Assembly (NCBI GenBank): GCA_947382625.1 | Contig: CANDAG010000020.1 | Location: 1 to 64,000 of the forward strand | Reading direction: 5' to 3' | Source: an uncultured Lachnospiraceae bacterium | GTDB taxonomy: Bacteria; Bacillota; Clostridia; Lachnospirales; Lachnospiraceae | Length of the DNA: 64,000 bases | Part shown: one piece after another, positions 51,005-59,142 of the stretch | Position numbering within the stretch: position 1 is the stretch's first letter | Layout of the letters: each line of letters opens with the position of its first letter | Made by a program: the position numbers and the translations under genes | The notes under the pieces: model-generated | The model's database searches: none | What the model was told of the DNA's origin: nothing | Seen by the model: only the letters and a program-made list of their open reading frames with translations

Positions 51005-53428
51005 ATGGAAAAATGGACACGCGTTAAGTATCAGCCAGGTCTTCCTCTGGGGGAAAACGGGGAGCGGCTGACAGGTTCCTTACAGCATATCACGCTGTCA
51101 AAGGAAGCGGCAAAGGAAGGTATGGTTCTGCTGAAAAACCAGGAGGAGATTCTTCCCCTGCAAAAAGGGACAAGAGTTGCTTTGTTCGGGAAGGGCACCT
51201 TTGATTATGTAAAGGGCGGCGGCGGAAGCGGAGACGTTACGGTGGCGTACACCCGTAATCTCTACGAGGGATTGAAGCTGCAAAAAGACATCATAAGCAT
51301 TTTTGAGCCTTTGTGCGATTATTACCGGAAGGATGTGGAACGTCAGTATGCAGAGGGAAGTGTTCCCGGCATGACCATCGAACCGGAGGTTCCCGGGGAG
51401 CTTCTTCAGCAGGCCAGGGCCTATGCTGACACGGCTGTCATTTCTATCTGCCGTTTTTCCGGCGAGGGATGGGACAGAAAGAGCATCGTTGACAGAGATA
51501 ATAAGAACAGCTGGGAGAGCGAGCAGGATATGGCCGCCCGCTCGGCAAAGATTTTCGCCAATGGAGATTTCTGCCTTTCTGCGCAGGAAGAGGCAATGGT
51601 AAACACCGTAAAAGAAAATTTCTCTAAGGTGGTTGTTGTCATGAACGTCGGAGGAATGGTGGATACCTCCTGGTTTGTGAAGGAAGATGCCATAGGTGCG
51701 GTGCTGATGGCATGGCAGGGCGGCATGGAAGGCGGTCTGGCAGCGGCTGAGCTTTTGGTTGGGAAGGGAAACCCCTCCGGCAAGCTTTCGGATACCTTTG
51801 CCGGGGCCTTAGAGGATTATCCCTCTACCGGTGATTTCCATGAATCCAAGGATTATGTGAATTATACAGAGGATATTTATGTGGGCTACCGCTATTTTGA
51901 GACCATACCGGGAGCTGCAGAGAAGGTGAATTATCCCTTTGGCTACGGCCTGTCTTACACCACTTTTCAGGTGGAGGTTCTTTCCGCCGGAGAACAGGAT
52001 GGACAGGTTCAGGCCAAGGTGCAGGTGACCAATACCGGAAGCAGGGACGGTAAGGAAGTGGTCCAGATCTATTTTGAAGCACCTCAGGGAAGGCTTGGCA
52101 AGCCGAAAAAGCAGCTCATTGCTTTTGCAAAGACCAGAGCCCTTAAACCGGGGGAGACTCAGATTTTGTATTTATCCTTTATGCTGAAGGATATGGCATC
52201 CTACGACGATCTTGGAAAGGTGCAGAAGGCGGCTTATGTGCTTGAAAAGGGGAAGTATCTTTTCCACGTGGGCACCTCCGTCCGGGATACGGTGCAGCTT
52301 GACTATGTATATCAGGCAAAAGAGGATATTGTGACAGCGCAGCTTGCAAGCAGGCTCACACCCTCCTGCCTGCCGAAGAGAATGCTCTCTGACGGAAGCT
52401 TTGAGGAGCTGCCTCAGACTGAGGGGAATGATCCCGATGCCAGTGAGATCGGAAAGATCCCCACAGATGAAATGGAGGGATATGCCCCTGCCAACCGGGG
52501 AAGAGGCAGATATCAGCTGTGGAGTGAGGCTTACAAAAAGGGTGCCCATACTCTTAAGGAGGTGGCAGAAGGAAAGCTTACTGTGGAAGAATTCCTGGCT
52601 CAGCTCTCCGATGAGGAAGCGGCCCATCTTCTGGGAGGACAGCCTAACATGGGAGTTGCCAATACCTTTGGCTACGGCAATCTTCCGGAGTACGGCGTGC
52701 CTTCTATTATGACCGCAGACGGCCCTGCAGGACTCCGTATTGCACCTGAATGCGGTGTGACCACTACCTGCTGGCCCTGCTCTACTCTTCTTGCCTGCAG
52801 CTGGAATCCGGAGATCGTGGAGGCCGTAGGTGCGGCAGGCGGCGCGGAGGTTAAGGAAAACAACATTGCCATGTGGCTGACACCGGCGGTGAACATTCAC
52901 AGAAGCCCTCTGTGCGGCAGGAATTTTGAATACTATTCAGAAGATCCCTATCTGGCAGGTAAGCTGGCAAGCGCCATGGTGCGGGGGATCCAGACGAACC
53001 ATGTAGGCGCTACCGTCAAGCACTTTGCACTGAATAATAAAGAAACCAACCGTAAGAACAGTGACTCCAGAGTATCGGAGCGTGCCGCAAGAGAGATTTA
53101 TCTGAAGGCCTTTGAGATCATTGTCCGGGAGGCAAAGCCATGGTCCATTATGACCTCCTACAATATCATCAACGGACATCGTGCTTCGGAGAACGCAGAT
53201 CTGATGGAAGGCATTCTGCGGGGAGAATGGGGATTTGACGGCTGCATCACCACAGACTGGTGGACCTGCGGCGAGCATTACAAGGAGGTAAAAGCAGGAA
53301 ACGACATCAAGATGGGCTGCGGCTATCCGGAGCGATTGCTGATGGCTCTTGAAAAGGGATGCCTTACCAGAGAAGAGATAGACGCCTGTGCTTTGAGGGT
53401 GCTTAAGCTTATTCTGAAGGTAGATTAG
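51005..53428 (+). CDS. GH3 family beta-glycosidase with reversed domain order
   Basis: An 807-residue glycoside hydrolase family 3 enzyme. The usual C-terminal (alpha/beta) sandwich domain comes first (EGMVLLKNQEEILPLQKGTR, GGGGSGDVTV), then a fibronectin-III-like domain (NTGSRDGKEVVQIYFEAPQG), and the TIM-barrel domain comes last. The barrel holds the substrate block CGRNFEYYSEDP, KHFALNN and the nucleophile Asp near residue 752 in GCITTDWWTC. This swapped order is known for some clostridial and ruminococcal beta-glucosidases. No signal peptide is present, so it acts inside the cell on imported beta-linked oligosaccharides. AGGAGGG precedes the ATG. Confidence 0.9.
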   Translation: MEKWTRVKYQPGLPLGENGERLTGSLQHITLSKEAAKEGMVLLKNQEEILPLQKGTRVALFGKGTFDYVKGGGGSGDVTVAYTRNLYEGLKLQKDIISIFEPLCDYYRKDVERQYAEGSVPGMTIEPEVPGELLQQARAYADTAVISICRFSGEGWDRKSIVDRDNKNSWESEQDMAARSAKIFANGDFCLSAQEEAMVNTVKENFSKVVVVMNVGGMVDTSWFVKEDAIGAVLMAWQGGMEGGLAAAELLVGKGNPSGKLSDTFAGALEDYPSTGDFHESKDYVNYTEDIYVGYRYFETIPGAAEKVNYPFGYGLSYTTFQVEVLSAGEQDGQVQAKVQVTNTGSRDGKEVVQIYFEAPQGRLGKPKKQLIAFAKTRALKPGETQILYLSFMLKDMASYDDLGKVQKAAYVLEKGKYLFHVGTSVRDTVQLDYVYQAKEDIVTAQLASRLTPSCLPKRMLSDGSFEELPQTEGNDPDASEIGKIPTDEMEGYAPANRGRGRYQLWSEAYKKGAHTLKEVAEGKLTVEEFLAQLSDEEAAHLLGGQPNMGVANTFGYGNLPEYGVPSIMTADGPAGLRIAPECGVTTTCWPCSTLLACSWNPEIVEAVGAAGGAEVKENNIAMWLTPAVNIHRSPLCGRNFEYYSEDPYLAGKLASAMVRGIQTNHVGATVKHFALNNKETNRKNSDSRVSERAAREIYLKAFEIIVREAKPWSIMTSYNIINGHRASENADLMEGILRGEWGFDGCITTDWWTCGEHYKEVKAGNDIKMGCGYPERLLMALEKGCLTREEIDACALRVLKLILKVD

Positions 53429-53470
53429 GAAAAAACAGCGAAAGAGTTCCAATGGCAGGTAACAGGAATC

Positions 53471-54229
53471 ATGTCAGGGCAGGATTATTTTAAAAGCGCA
53501 TTGTCAAATTTTACCCATGAGGCAGCCAGTGGCGGAGCGATCCGCCATCTGGCTGATCTGGGTTATACCGTAAAGCAGATCACGGAGCGGCTCACCTTTC
53601 CCACGCCGGAGGAAAGAGTGAGAAGGGAGGTCTGGGAGAGATTGGTAGATACAGGAGTTATCCTTTTAGAGGAGCCGGGAAGCGGAGGGCAGCGGGAAAA
53701 GGCTGTGTTTGTGGAAGAGCGCGACCGGTTTGGAAGAGTTAGCTTTCGCAGGGTGGCGGCTGAAGGCGAACAGAAGGAGGTTCTGTGGAAAGAGAGGTGC
53801 TTTGAGGTATTAAAACAGAGGGAGAGTAGGAAACAGGGAAATCGCATGCACCAAAGCGGGAATCCGCGGCAATGTGAGGGTATATCTCGGGGCGGCACCA
53901 GGAGACTTGCGGAATATCTGTCAGAAAAATCTGCTGAAAATGGAGAGGGTCATTCCTATTGCTCCTGTAGCTTTGGGGTTCTGAGAAGAGAAGATCCCGC
54001 AGGTTTCCAGGCGGCAATGGAGTTGCTTGACGGTCGGCAGAGAGAGTATGTGGAGGGATTGCCATGGGAAAGGAAGATATGCTATCACAGGCTGGATCTG
54101 CGGATGCGTGAGATTGTGGAAAGACTGTATGAGAATGAAAGATACGGCGGAGCCTTTTATTTTTTGAAGACAGAAGAAAAGGTATTTATAGGAACTGCGG
54201 CTGATAGTAGTTCGGATGGCTCTGCGTAA
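53471..54229 (+). CDS. Hypothetical protein truncated at its end by a MITE
   Basis: A 252-residue soluble protein of unrecognised family. The N-terminal 90 residues are helical (NFTHEAASGGAIRHLADLGY, then RREVWERLVDTGVILLEEPG), the middle is basic and low in complexity, and the C-terminal part has a Cys-containing block and ends in YGGAFYFLKTEEKVFIGTAA. A 142-bp inverted-repeat element lies at its 3' end and supplies the TAA stop. Without it the frame would continue for six codons (HLPHSLD-like) to a TGA. It may be co-transcribed with the GH3 gene, whose stop lies 42 bp upstream, but no functional link is evident. Confidence 0.6.
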   Translation: MSGQDYFKSALSNFTHEAASGGAIRHLADLGYTVKQITERLTFPTPEERVRREVWERLVDTGVILLEEPGSGGQREKAVFVEERDRFGRVSFRRVAAEGEQKEVLWKERCFEVLKQRESRKQGNRMHQSGNPRQCEGISRGGTRRLAEYLSEKSAENGEGHSYCSCSFGVLRREDPAGFQAAMELLDGRQREYVEGLPWERKICYHRLDLRMREIVERLYENERYGGAFYFLKTEEKVFIGTAADSSSDGSA

Positions 54230-54368
54230 CTATTCAGCCAGGACTTTGCACCTGCTGCAAAGTCCGTAAGAAAGCGCTGATTAAGCCAGGAGTGAATCTG
54301 CCCCTCCGCCGAAGGCGGCCTTAAATGGGCAGATTCAGTAACTATGAAGCCGAAGGCTGAATAGTTAC
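54227..54368. mobile_element. 142-bp MITE with 14-bp terminal inverted repeats and 9-bp target duplication
   Basis: The ends are TAACTATTCAGCC and its complement, extended to 14 bp if the flanking base is counted. The element is bounded on both sides by GGCTCTGCG (54218-54226 and 54369-54377), a 9-bp direct repeat that fits a target-site duplication. Inside are two strong hairpins (GGACTTTGCA arms, and GAATCTGCCC arms at about 54291-54336). A second copy of GTAACTAT at 54338-54345 can pair with the right terminus, offering an alternative fold. It carries no coding sequence, so it would need a transposase in trans. Confidence 0.8.
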
Positions 54369-54470
54369 GGCTCTGCGCATTTGCCTCATAGCTTGGACTG
54401 ACTGTCCAATGACAAAAGATATAAAATCAGGTATCCTCTGGTCAGGGAAACAGGATCGGAGGATTTTTTT

Positions 54471-55197
54471 ATGCTGCATTTTATGATCGATCTGGAAAAT
54501 ACAAGAAGTAAGGGACTACAGGGAGCGGAATATCTGACGGCGGAGGATAAAGTGACTATATTTTACAGTAAGTCCTGCTTTCAGATTACCAATGGCCGGA
54601 TGCAGGAGATCCTGGATTCGGGATGCGAGCTGAATATATAATGAAGCACGCTGATGCGAGTATGGGTCATAAGGAATCCTCCCACCTACGGCGGGTCCCT
54701 CCTTACGACATAAAATGCCGTCTGGAAAACACAGGGAAAAAAATGCACTGGACTTTTATATTGCTTCGAGAATAGGAGAAGTGTATGGACAAGGCTTTGA
54801 AGGCATGGTTGCAGTGGTGAGCAATGATAAAGGGTTCCGGGCGGTACAGGATTACTGGAAATGCCGGACGGCAACGCCTAAAAGAATTATCCTGAAGCCT
54901 GATATAGAGCAGAGCATAGTTTCGTCCAATGAAAACAGTCCGCGCAGGGCGCTGATACAGAGACAGCTCAGGGAAATAAATCTTGAAACAGAATACCAAA
55001 AATATGAAGAAAAGCGCAGAATGCGGCGAGAGCTGGAAAAGGCTTTTGAAGGAACAGAGCATGAGCAGCTGATCGACAAAATCATGTTTCTGATAGAAGG
55101 TAAGAAGGAGCATAAAATTCTTTATCTGGATTCCCTGAAGCAGTTTGGAAAAAAGAACGGACTTGAAATTTATAACAGGGTAAAAGTTCTGGTATAA
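54471..55197 (+). pseudogene. PIN/NYN-like domain protein gene, interrupted
   Basis: The first part (54471-54641) begins MLHFMIDLENTRSKGLQGAE, with the acidic Asp typical of PIN/NYN-like RNases, and runs to residue 56, where a stop arises inside an inserted element. The second part (from about 54716, in another frame from 54715) continues with NALDFYIASRIGEVYGQGFE and MVAVVSNDKGFRAVQDYW, the second acidic and Ser-Asn-Asp motif of the fold, then a long charged helical tail. Two lesions separate them: a 77-bp hairpin repeat, and an A7 run at about 54739-54745 that shifts frame. The original protein would have been about 215 residues. The 3' part could still be translated from ATG 54715, but lacks the first catalytic strand. 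Confidence 0.75.
54639..54715 (+). repeat. 77-bp hairpin repeat, short copy, inserted in the PIN/NYN-like gene
   Basis: Begins TAATGAAGCACGCTGATGCG and ends GACATAAAA. The centre is one imperfect palindrome with GTCATAAGGAATCC on the left and a CCTTACGAC right arm. A longer inverted copy of the same element lies at 57089-57212. Removing these 77 bp restores the reading ELNI-CRLENTG across the gene, which fixes the insertion boundaries. Confidence 0.8.
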
Positions 55198-55369
55198 TTT
55201 TGTAACTGTGAAGGTGCTGAGTAGTTGCATAATTTAAAAAAATATATGGCAAGTCATTTGCAGATAGGATAAACTGGAAATCAGAGAATTTATTTGCCGG
55301 GAGCTGACATAAATGGCGCAGCAGCCCGTCGGCGTTTGTTACAGGCAGAGGAAGGGAGATAATATTGAA

Positions 55370-56419
55370 ATGAAACTGGAATATGATAAAGAGCAGATCA
55401 CGGAGGTGATCGACCGCATTGTAGAGCGCACCATGAAAATGGACCTGACCTGGGACTGGCCCTGCGGCGTGGCATATTATGGGATTTGCGAGGCTTATGA
55501 GAAGACTGGAAATGAGAAATATCTAAAGCTCCTAAAGGACAGGATCGATGAGCTGATCGAGCTTGGACTGCCTGAGGTGTGGACGGTGAATTCCTGTGCC
55601 ATGGGGCATTGCCTGATCAGTTTACATCAGGCAACGGGGGAAGAGAAGTACTGGGAGCTTGTTGTGAGCAAGGCGGCCTATCTGCAAAAGGACGCTCTCC
55701 GCTTTGGGGATCATGTGTTGCAGCATACCGTATCGGCGGGGAACGATTTTCCGGAACAGGCCTGGGCGGACACGCTTTTCATGGCAGCGCTGTTTTTGCT
55801 TCGGGTAGGCGTGATCAGCAAGGACGAAGAAATGATAGATGATGCTTTAAACCAATGGTACTGGCATATCAATTATCTGCAGGATCCGGAAAGCGGCCTT
55901 TATTATCATGGTTATAACAATATCACTAAGGATCATATGTCGGGAATTTACTGGGGGCGCGCCAATGCCTGGGCGGCTTATACCATGTCCAGAGTGGGTT
56001 CGATCCTCCCGGAATGCTATCTGTACCCCAAGTACATGGATGTAGCCGGTTCTCTCAACGACCAGCTTTCAGCCCTGAAAACGGTACAGACCGAAAAAGG
56101 GCTTTGGAGAACGGTGCTTAATGATGAGGAATCCTATGAAGAAATTTCCGCATCGGCAGGCATTGCGGCGGCTATGCTTGAGAGAGGCAATCCGCTCCAT
56201 ACCCGTTATCTCAATAAGGCAATCCGGGGATTGCTTGAAAATATCAGTAAGGACGGAAGAGTGATGAATGTTTCCGGCGGTACTGCCGTGATGAAGGATG
56301 TGGAAGGCTACCGTGGAATTTCCAGAAGATGGATCCAGGGCTGGGGCCAGGGGCTTGCCCTTACTTTTTTTGCAGGCGTGCTGGTATCGGATGGTGTGCA
56401 GAAGGACGGGGCATTGTAA
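55370..56419 (+). CDS. GH105 unsaturated rhamnogalacturonyl hydrolase-like protein
   Basis: A protein of about 349 residues with the (alpha/alpha)6-barrel of glycoside hydrolase family 105 (GH88-like). Key blocks are WDWPCGVAYYGICEAYEKTG, QHTVSAGNDFPEQAWADTLF (Asp134 is the expected catalytic acid), YHGYNNITKDHMSGIYWGRA and SASAGIAAAMLERG. The family hydrates and removes unsaturated galacturonate from pectin (rhamnogalacturonan-I) fragments inside the cell. ATG 55370 gives the family-like start MKLEYDKEQI; the 57 bp of open frame upstream look non-coding. It is probably monocistronic. No pectate lyase or transporter lies beside it. Confidence 0.85.
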   Translation: MKLEYDKEQITEVIDRIVERTMKMDLTWDWPCGVAYYGICEAYEKTGNEKYLKLLKDRIDELIELGLPEVWTVNSCAMGHCLISLHQATGEEKYWELVVSKAAYLQKDALRFGDHVLQHTVSAGNDFPEQAWADTLFMAALFLLRVGVISKDEEMIDDALNQWYWHINYLQDPESGLYYHGYNNITKDHMSGIYWGRANAWAAYTMSRVGSILPECYLYPKYMDVAGSLNDQLSALKTVQTEKGLWRTVLNDEESYEEISASAGIAAAMLERGNPLHTRYLNKAIRGLLENISKDGRVMNVSGGTAVMKDVEGYRGISRRWIQGWGQGLALTFFAGVLVSDGVQKDGAL

Positions 56420-56427
56420 ATATAGTT

Positions 56428-57069
56428 TTAATCAATAAGCTGGCTCGCGGAGCGCGGCAGTGTTTGATATGCATACAGATCATCTTTTTCAAACTGTAAT
56501 AAGCATCCTTTTTTCGTTTGTTTTAATACCTGATAAACATTAAAATAATCGGGATAAGGGGAGGTTAGCCCCATTACCATAAGTCCAAACATAAGGCCGT
56601 TTAATGCCCTGTTTGTTTCCGGTGATATAAGAAAGATCATGAGAGGAATAACGCCCAGAATGATTGGCAGCAAGGACATCAAAATGAACCTGTTGCGGCT
56701 GACCGGGTAGGAAGTTAATGCCAAAGCAGTAAGCTGCTTTGGCATAATGCCTATATAAACAGTTGCTTCTTTTGGATATACGATAGCGTGAAGCAATTCG
56801 TGTATCGGTATTCCGACGAAAAAGCTCAATAAGAATCCTAATACGACATAAAGCGGAGCGATTACAGGTTGTCCTGCGGACAATGTTTTAAAAAGCACAG
56901 AAAAAACTATAATCACAACAGATGGGATTAAAAACGGAATTGCTTTTAACATCATCTCTCCCATTGTATCAGGCATATTAAGTTTTTTTGCAGTTGCCGG
57001 CAGAATGCCGCTCTGGTAATCCGCTGTATTTTGTACAACGCCAGCCCATTTGATTTTTGGCATCTTCAA
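56428..57069 (-). CDS. DUF3267 membrane zincin-type putative peptidase
   Basis: A 213-residue integral membrane protein. Four or more hydrophobic segments surround the zinc motif HELLH (residues 90-94) in GIPIHELLHAIVYPKEATVY, and a later conserved SPYPDYFNVYQVL may supply the third ligand. This is the layout of DUF3267 proteins, thought to be membrane-embedded metallopeptidases related in design to site-2 proteases; the substrate is unknown. It converges with the GH105 gene 8 bp away. The hairpin repeat at 57089-57212 lies just upstream of its start and may carry or disturb its promoter. Confidence 0.8.
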   Translation of the reverse strand: MKMPKIKWAGVVQNTADYQSGILPATAKKLNMPDTMGEMMLKAIPFLIPSVVIIVFSVLFKTLSAGQPVIAPLYVVLGFLLSFFVGIPIHELLHAIVYPKEATVYIGIMPKQLTALALTSYPVSRNRFILMSLLPIILGVIPLMIFLISPETNRALNGLMFGLMVMGLTSPYPDYFNVYQVLKQTKKGCLLQFEKDDLYAYQTLPRSASQLID

Positions 57070-57088
57070 ATTTCCCCGTAAATATATT

Positions 57089-57212
57089 ATTTTATGTCGT
57101 AAGGAGGGACCCGCCGTAGGTGGGAGGATTCCTTACGATCAAATGTCATAAGGGGTACCATCGAAGATGGGGGATTCCTTATGACCCATGCACGCATCAG
57201 CGTGCTTCATTA
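57089..57212 (-). repeat. 124-bp hairpin repeat, long copy
   Basis: Reverse complement of the element at 54639-54715, with 46 bp more. It holds two stem-loop modules, one with GTCGTAAGGA arms around ACCTACGGCGGGT-type loop sequence and one with GTCATAAGG arms. The short copy equals the left arm of one module joined to the right arm of the other, as expected from recombination between the similar arms. It ends with the same GCGTGCTTCATTA terminus. Confidence 0.8.
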
Positions 57213-57405
57213 TTTCACATTATGACCAATATCCCCAAAGCTGTCAAATGTAAAAATCGTCCCATAAATGTGGCAGACAATGGAGGGCTATTTTTTGCTA
57301 TTATGCATATGATAAGAATATAATTGTATTTTGCATGAAACTAGTGTAGAATATAATTAGAAAAGCTGTAAATCAGCGGTGGGTTGACACCTAAAATCTG
57401 ATACC

Positions 57406-57505
57406 TTTTCCGGACGCAGGTGCCGGAGGTTGGCAGGCAACAGAAAAACCTGTTATTTTCCGGACACAGGTGCCGGAGGTTGGCAGACAACGGAAAAATC
57501 AACCA
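57406..57505. repeat. Two tandem 50-bp units
   Basis: Units 57406-57455 and 57456-57505 share a 43-bp core (TTTTCCGGAC then AGGTGCCGGAGGTTGGCAG) with three differences. Each core contains a TCCGG/CCGGA stem. Two copies only, no spacer diversity, so not a CRISPR array. Non-coding in appearance; function unknown. Confidence 0.75.
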
Positions 57506-57507
57506 TG

Positions 57508-57548
57508 AAAAGGGAATGTTTGGTGCTGCGGCATGAACATTCCCTTTT
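57508..57548 (+). terminator. 13-bp perfect hairpin, terminator-like
   Basis: Arms AAAAGGGAATGTT (57508-57520) and AACATTCCCTTTT (57536-57548) with a 15-nt loop. The A/T-flanked stem could terminate transcription in both directions. Together with the tandem units it accounts for most of the gene-free stretch 57213-57623; the rest shows nothing recognisable. Confidence 0.6.
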
Positions 57549-57623
57549 AAAGTTAATACGCTGGGGCGCGAAGCATGGTAGCGGCAACGTTTGGTATAAA
57601 GCCAATTTAAAGGATGCATTACA

Positions 57624-58192
57624 ATGGACAAAAGAAAAGCAATTCAAATTATGACAAAGGCGGCAACGCTATATAAATCAAATCTTGAGGATCAAAAAAT
57701 ACTTTTTCTATATGGTGTTCCCATCGAGGTCAAAAGACAGCTGAAAACTCAAAATGATAAGCCGCTTTCCTTAAAAGGATATGAAGCTGCCTTCCATCGC
57801 TATAATTTCCTGCATTTGACGGGGGTAAAAGTGAATAATTCCAAAGTGGCTTCTGCAATCCATTTTTATGAAAAATGTTTGGATAATCGCCTTATGTAGG
57901 ATGATTTTAGTTTTTCTAAAGATGGGTCTACAGCACAGAAACTTGACATACTGGAAAATATGATGAAAATAAAGCAGAGTTACAGAAGGTTTATGCAGTT
58001 TTTTCTAAGAGCTATGCGGCAGAAAAATATGTAACAGTAGAGAAAATTGATAAGGAAATAAATCTTCAGAATTGCTTTTTCTCAAAGGATATAGAAAAAT
58101 TGTTGGAAAGAGAAGCTTTTTCAAAACAGTACCAAAAGATTTGCAGAGGTAAATACGATGGAGATATGGGATGCATACGATATAAAATTTAA
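57624..58192 (+). pseudogene. PBECR4-like nuclease domain protein, broken
   Basis: The first 91 codons open MDKRKAIQIMTKAATLYKSN and match the PBECR4 family (phage-linked barnase/EndoU/colicin-like RNase folds), including LFLYGVP and HLTGVKVNNSKVASAIHFYE. A TAG stops the frame after CLDNRLM, although the same frame then continues with family sequence (DDFSFSKDGSTAQKLDILEN). From about 57983 the family's C-terminal part follows in another frame (QKVYAVFSKSYAAEKYVTVE to the stop at 58192), with the middle (perhaps 60 codons) missing. So there is a nonsense change, an internal deletion and a frameshift. Its tail overlaps the next gene. Confidence 0.7.
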
Positions 58193-58646
58193 CAAAATCG
58201 AGGGTATATCATTGGTTCGTGGGGAACCAGTACCTGAGGGTTGTTTTCATCTTGTGAGCGAAATAATAGTCAGACACAATGACGGAAGCTATTTATTAAT
58301 GCAAAGAGATGGAAGGAAGCATTTAGGCGGAATGTGGGAAGCAACGGCAGGCGGATCAGCGTTGCAGGGAGAAAGTCCCTTAGACTGTGCCATCAGGGAA
58401 TTACAGGAAGAAACAGGCATTTTTTCAGAACAGCTTGTAGAAATCGGGCGAGTGCTGCATTATAGCCATAAAACAATTTATGTGGAATATCTGTGCCATA
58501 CAAACGTTGATAAGAACAGCATTGTCTTGCAGGAAGGTGAAACAATTGCCTGTAAATGGGTTACAGGCGATCAATTACAAAACATGTCAAAAAGTGAATT
58601 GGCAACGCAAAGGATTCAAAATTTTATTGATGAATTAAATCACTAA
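58158..58646 (+). CDS. Nudix hydrolase (isopentenyl-diphosphate-isomerase-like subgroup)
   Basis: A 162-residue Nudix protein. The opening MEIWDAYDIKFNKIEGISLV and RGEPVPEGCFHLVSEIIVRH are characteristic of the Nudix subgroup related to IPP isomerase; the box is GGSALQGESPLDCAIRELQE with ETG following. The substrate is unknown. AGAGG lies upstream of the ATG. It starts inside the tail of the broken PBECR4 gene, so it replaced that gene's downstream DNA. It reads on into a truncated HAD gene 48 bp later. Confidence 0.85.
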   Translation: MEIWDAYDIKFNKIEGISLVRGEPVPEGCFHLVSEIIVRHNDGSYLLMQRDGRKHLGGMWEATAGGSALQGESPLDCAIRELQEETGIFSEQLVEIGRVLHYSHKTIYVEYLCHTNVDKNSIVLQEGETIACKWVTGDQLQNMSKSELATQRIQNFIDELNH

Positions 58647-58694
58647 ATTTCTGATGGCGTAACAGGAAATATCCAGATTGATGGGGTCGAAAGT

Positions 58695-59102
58695 ATGAGT
58701 ATACTTTATGTATCGGATTTGGATGGAACACTACTCAGAAGGAATGAAAAAACCTCTGAATATACAAATAATGTGATAAACAGTTTGACAGAAAAGGGAA
58801 TGCTTTTTCTTATGCCCCTGAATGCTTCCAAAGCAAAGGCAATAAAGCAGCTGCAGTCACTTTTGAAATGTGAGAAGCTGGTTGCGTTTGGTGATGGAAA
58901 AAATGATATAGACATGTTTGAACTGGCAGATGAAAGCTTTGCTGTTCAAAATGCGCATGAAGATCTAAAAAGAATTGCAACCGGTATAATTTCCTCAAAT
59001 GATGAGGATGGCAATAAGCGTGAATATTCGAACTTTTGTAAAAACAGTAAAAACTGCTCGTACGACAGAAGGGAAAAGATTGACTCCTCACAGTTTCACT
59101 GA
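58695..59102 (+). pseudogene. Cap-deleted copy of the Cof-type HAD phosphatase gene
   Basis: A 135-codon open frame that copies the intact HAD gene at 60727-61542. It keeps motif I (SDLDGTLL) and motif IV (FGDGKNDIDMFE), but about 153 codons of the cap and middle are missing between GMLF and LMPLNASK. The breakpoints are TTATGC in the parent (60843-60848 and 61301-61306). A one-base loss in the adjacent T run makes the junction in frame. The last 30 codons are unrelated and run into the promoter of the next gene. A capless core might fold, but loss of motifs II and III argues against activity. Confidence 0.75.
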
Positions 59103-59130
59103 TATAATGTGTTTCACTAAAATAGTGAAA
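59080..59130 (+). promoter_or_regulatory. Promoter with symmetric operator of the AbiEi-like gene
   Basis: TTGACT (59080-59085), a 17-bp spacer and a perfect TATAAT (59103-59108). Immediately downstream lies TTTCACTA-AAA-TAGTGAAA (59112-59130), an 8-bp inverted repeat. A further TTCACT half-site lies in the spacer. The site sits where bound protein would block initiation, as in autoregulated antitoxin genes. Confidence 0.75.
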
Positions 59131-59142
59131 GCGGTGATTTGA

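Noticed and set aside
57406-57505. CRISPR array
   Set aside because: Only two units, adjacent cores are 43 bp with a 7-bp interval, and there are no cas genes.
57430-57654. A 74-codon frame through the tandem repeats and hairpin
   Set aside because: It crosses the repeat units and the terminator-like hairpin and overlaps the PBECR4-like start; no ribosome binding site.
59032-59142. Possible short gene ending before the AbiEi-like start
   Set aside because: The stretch contains a consensus promoter and operator; the open frame is incidental.
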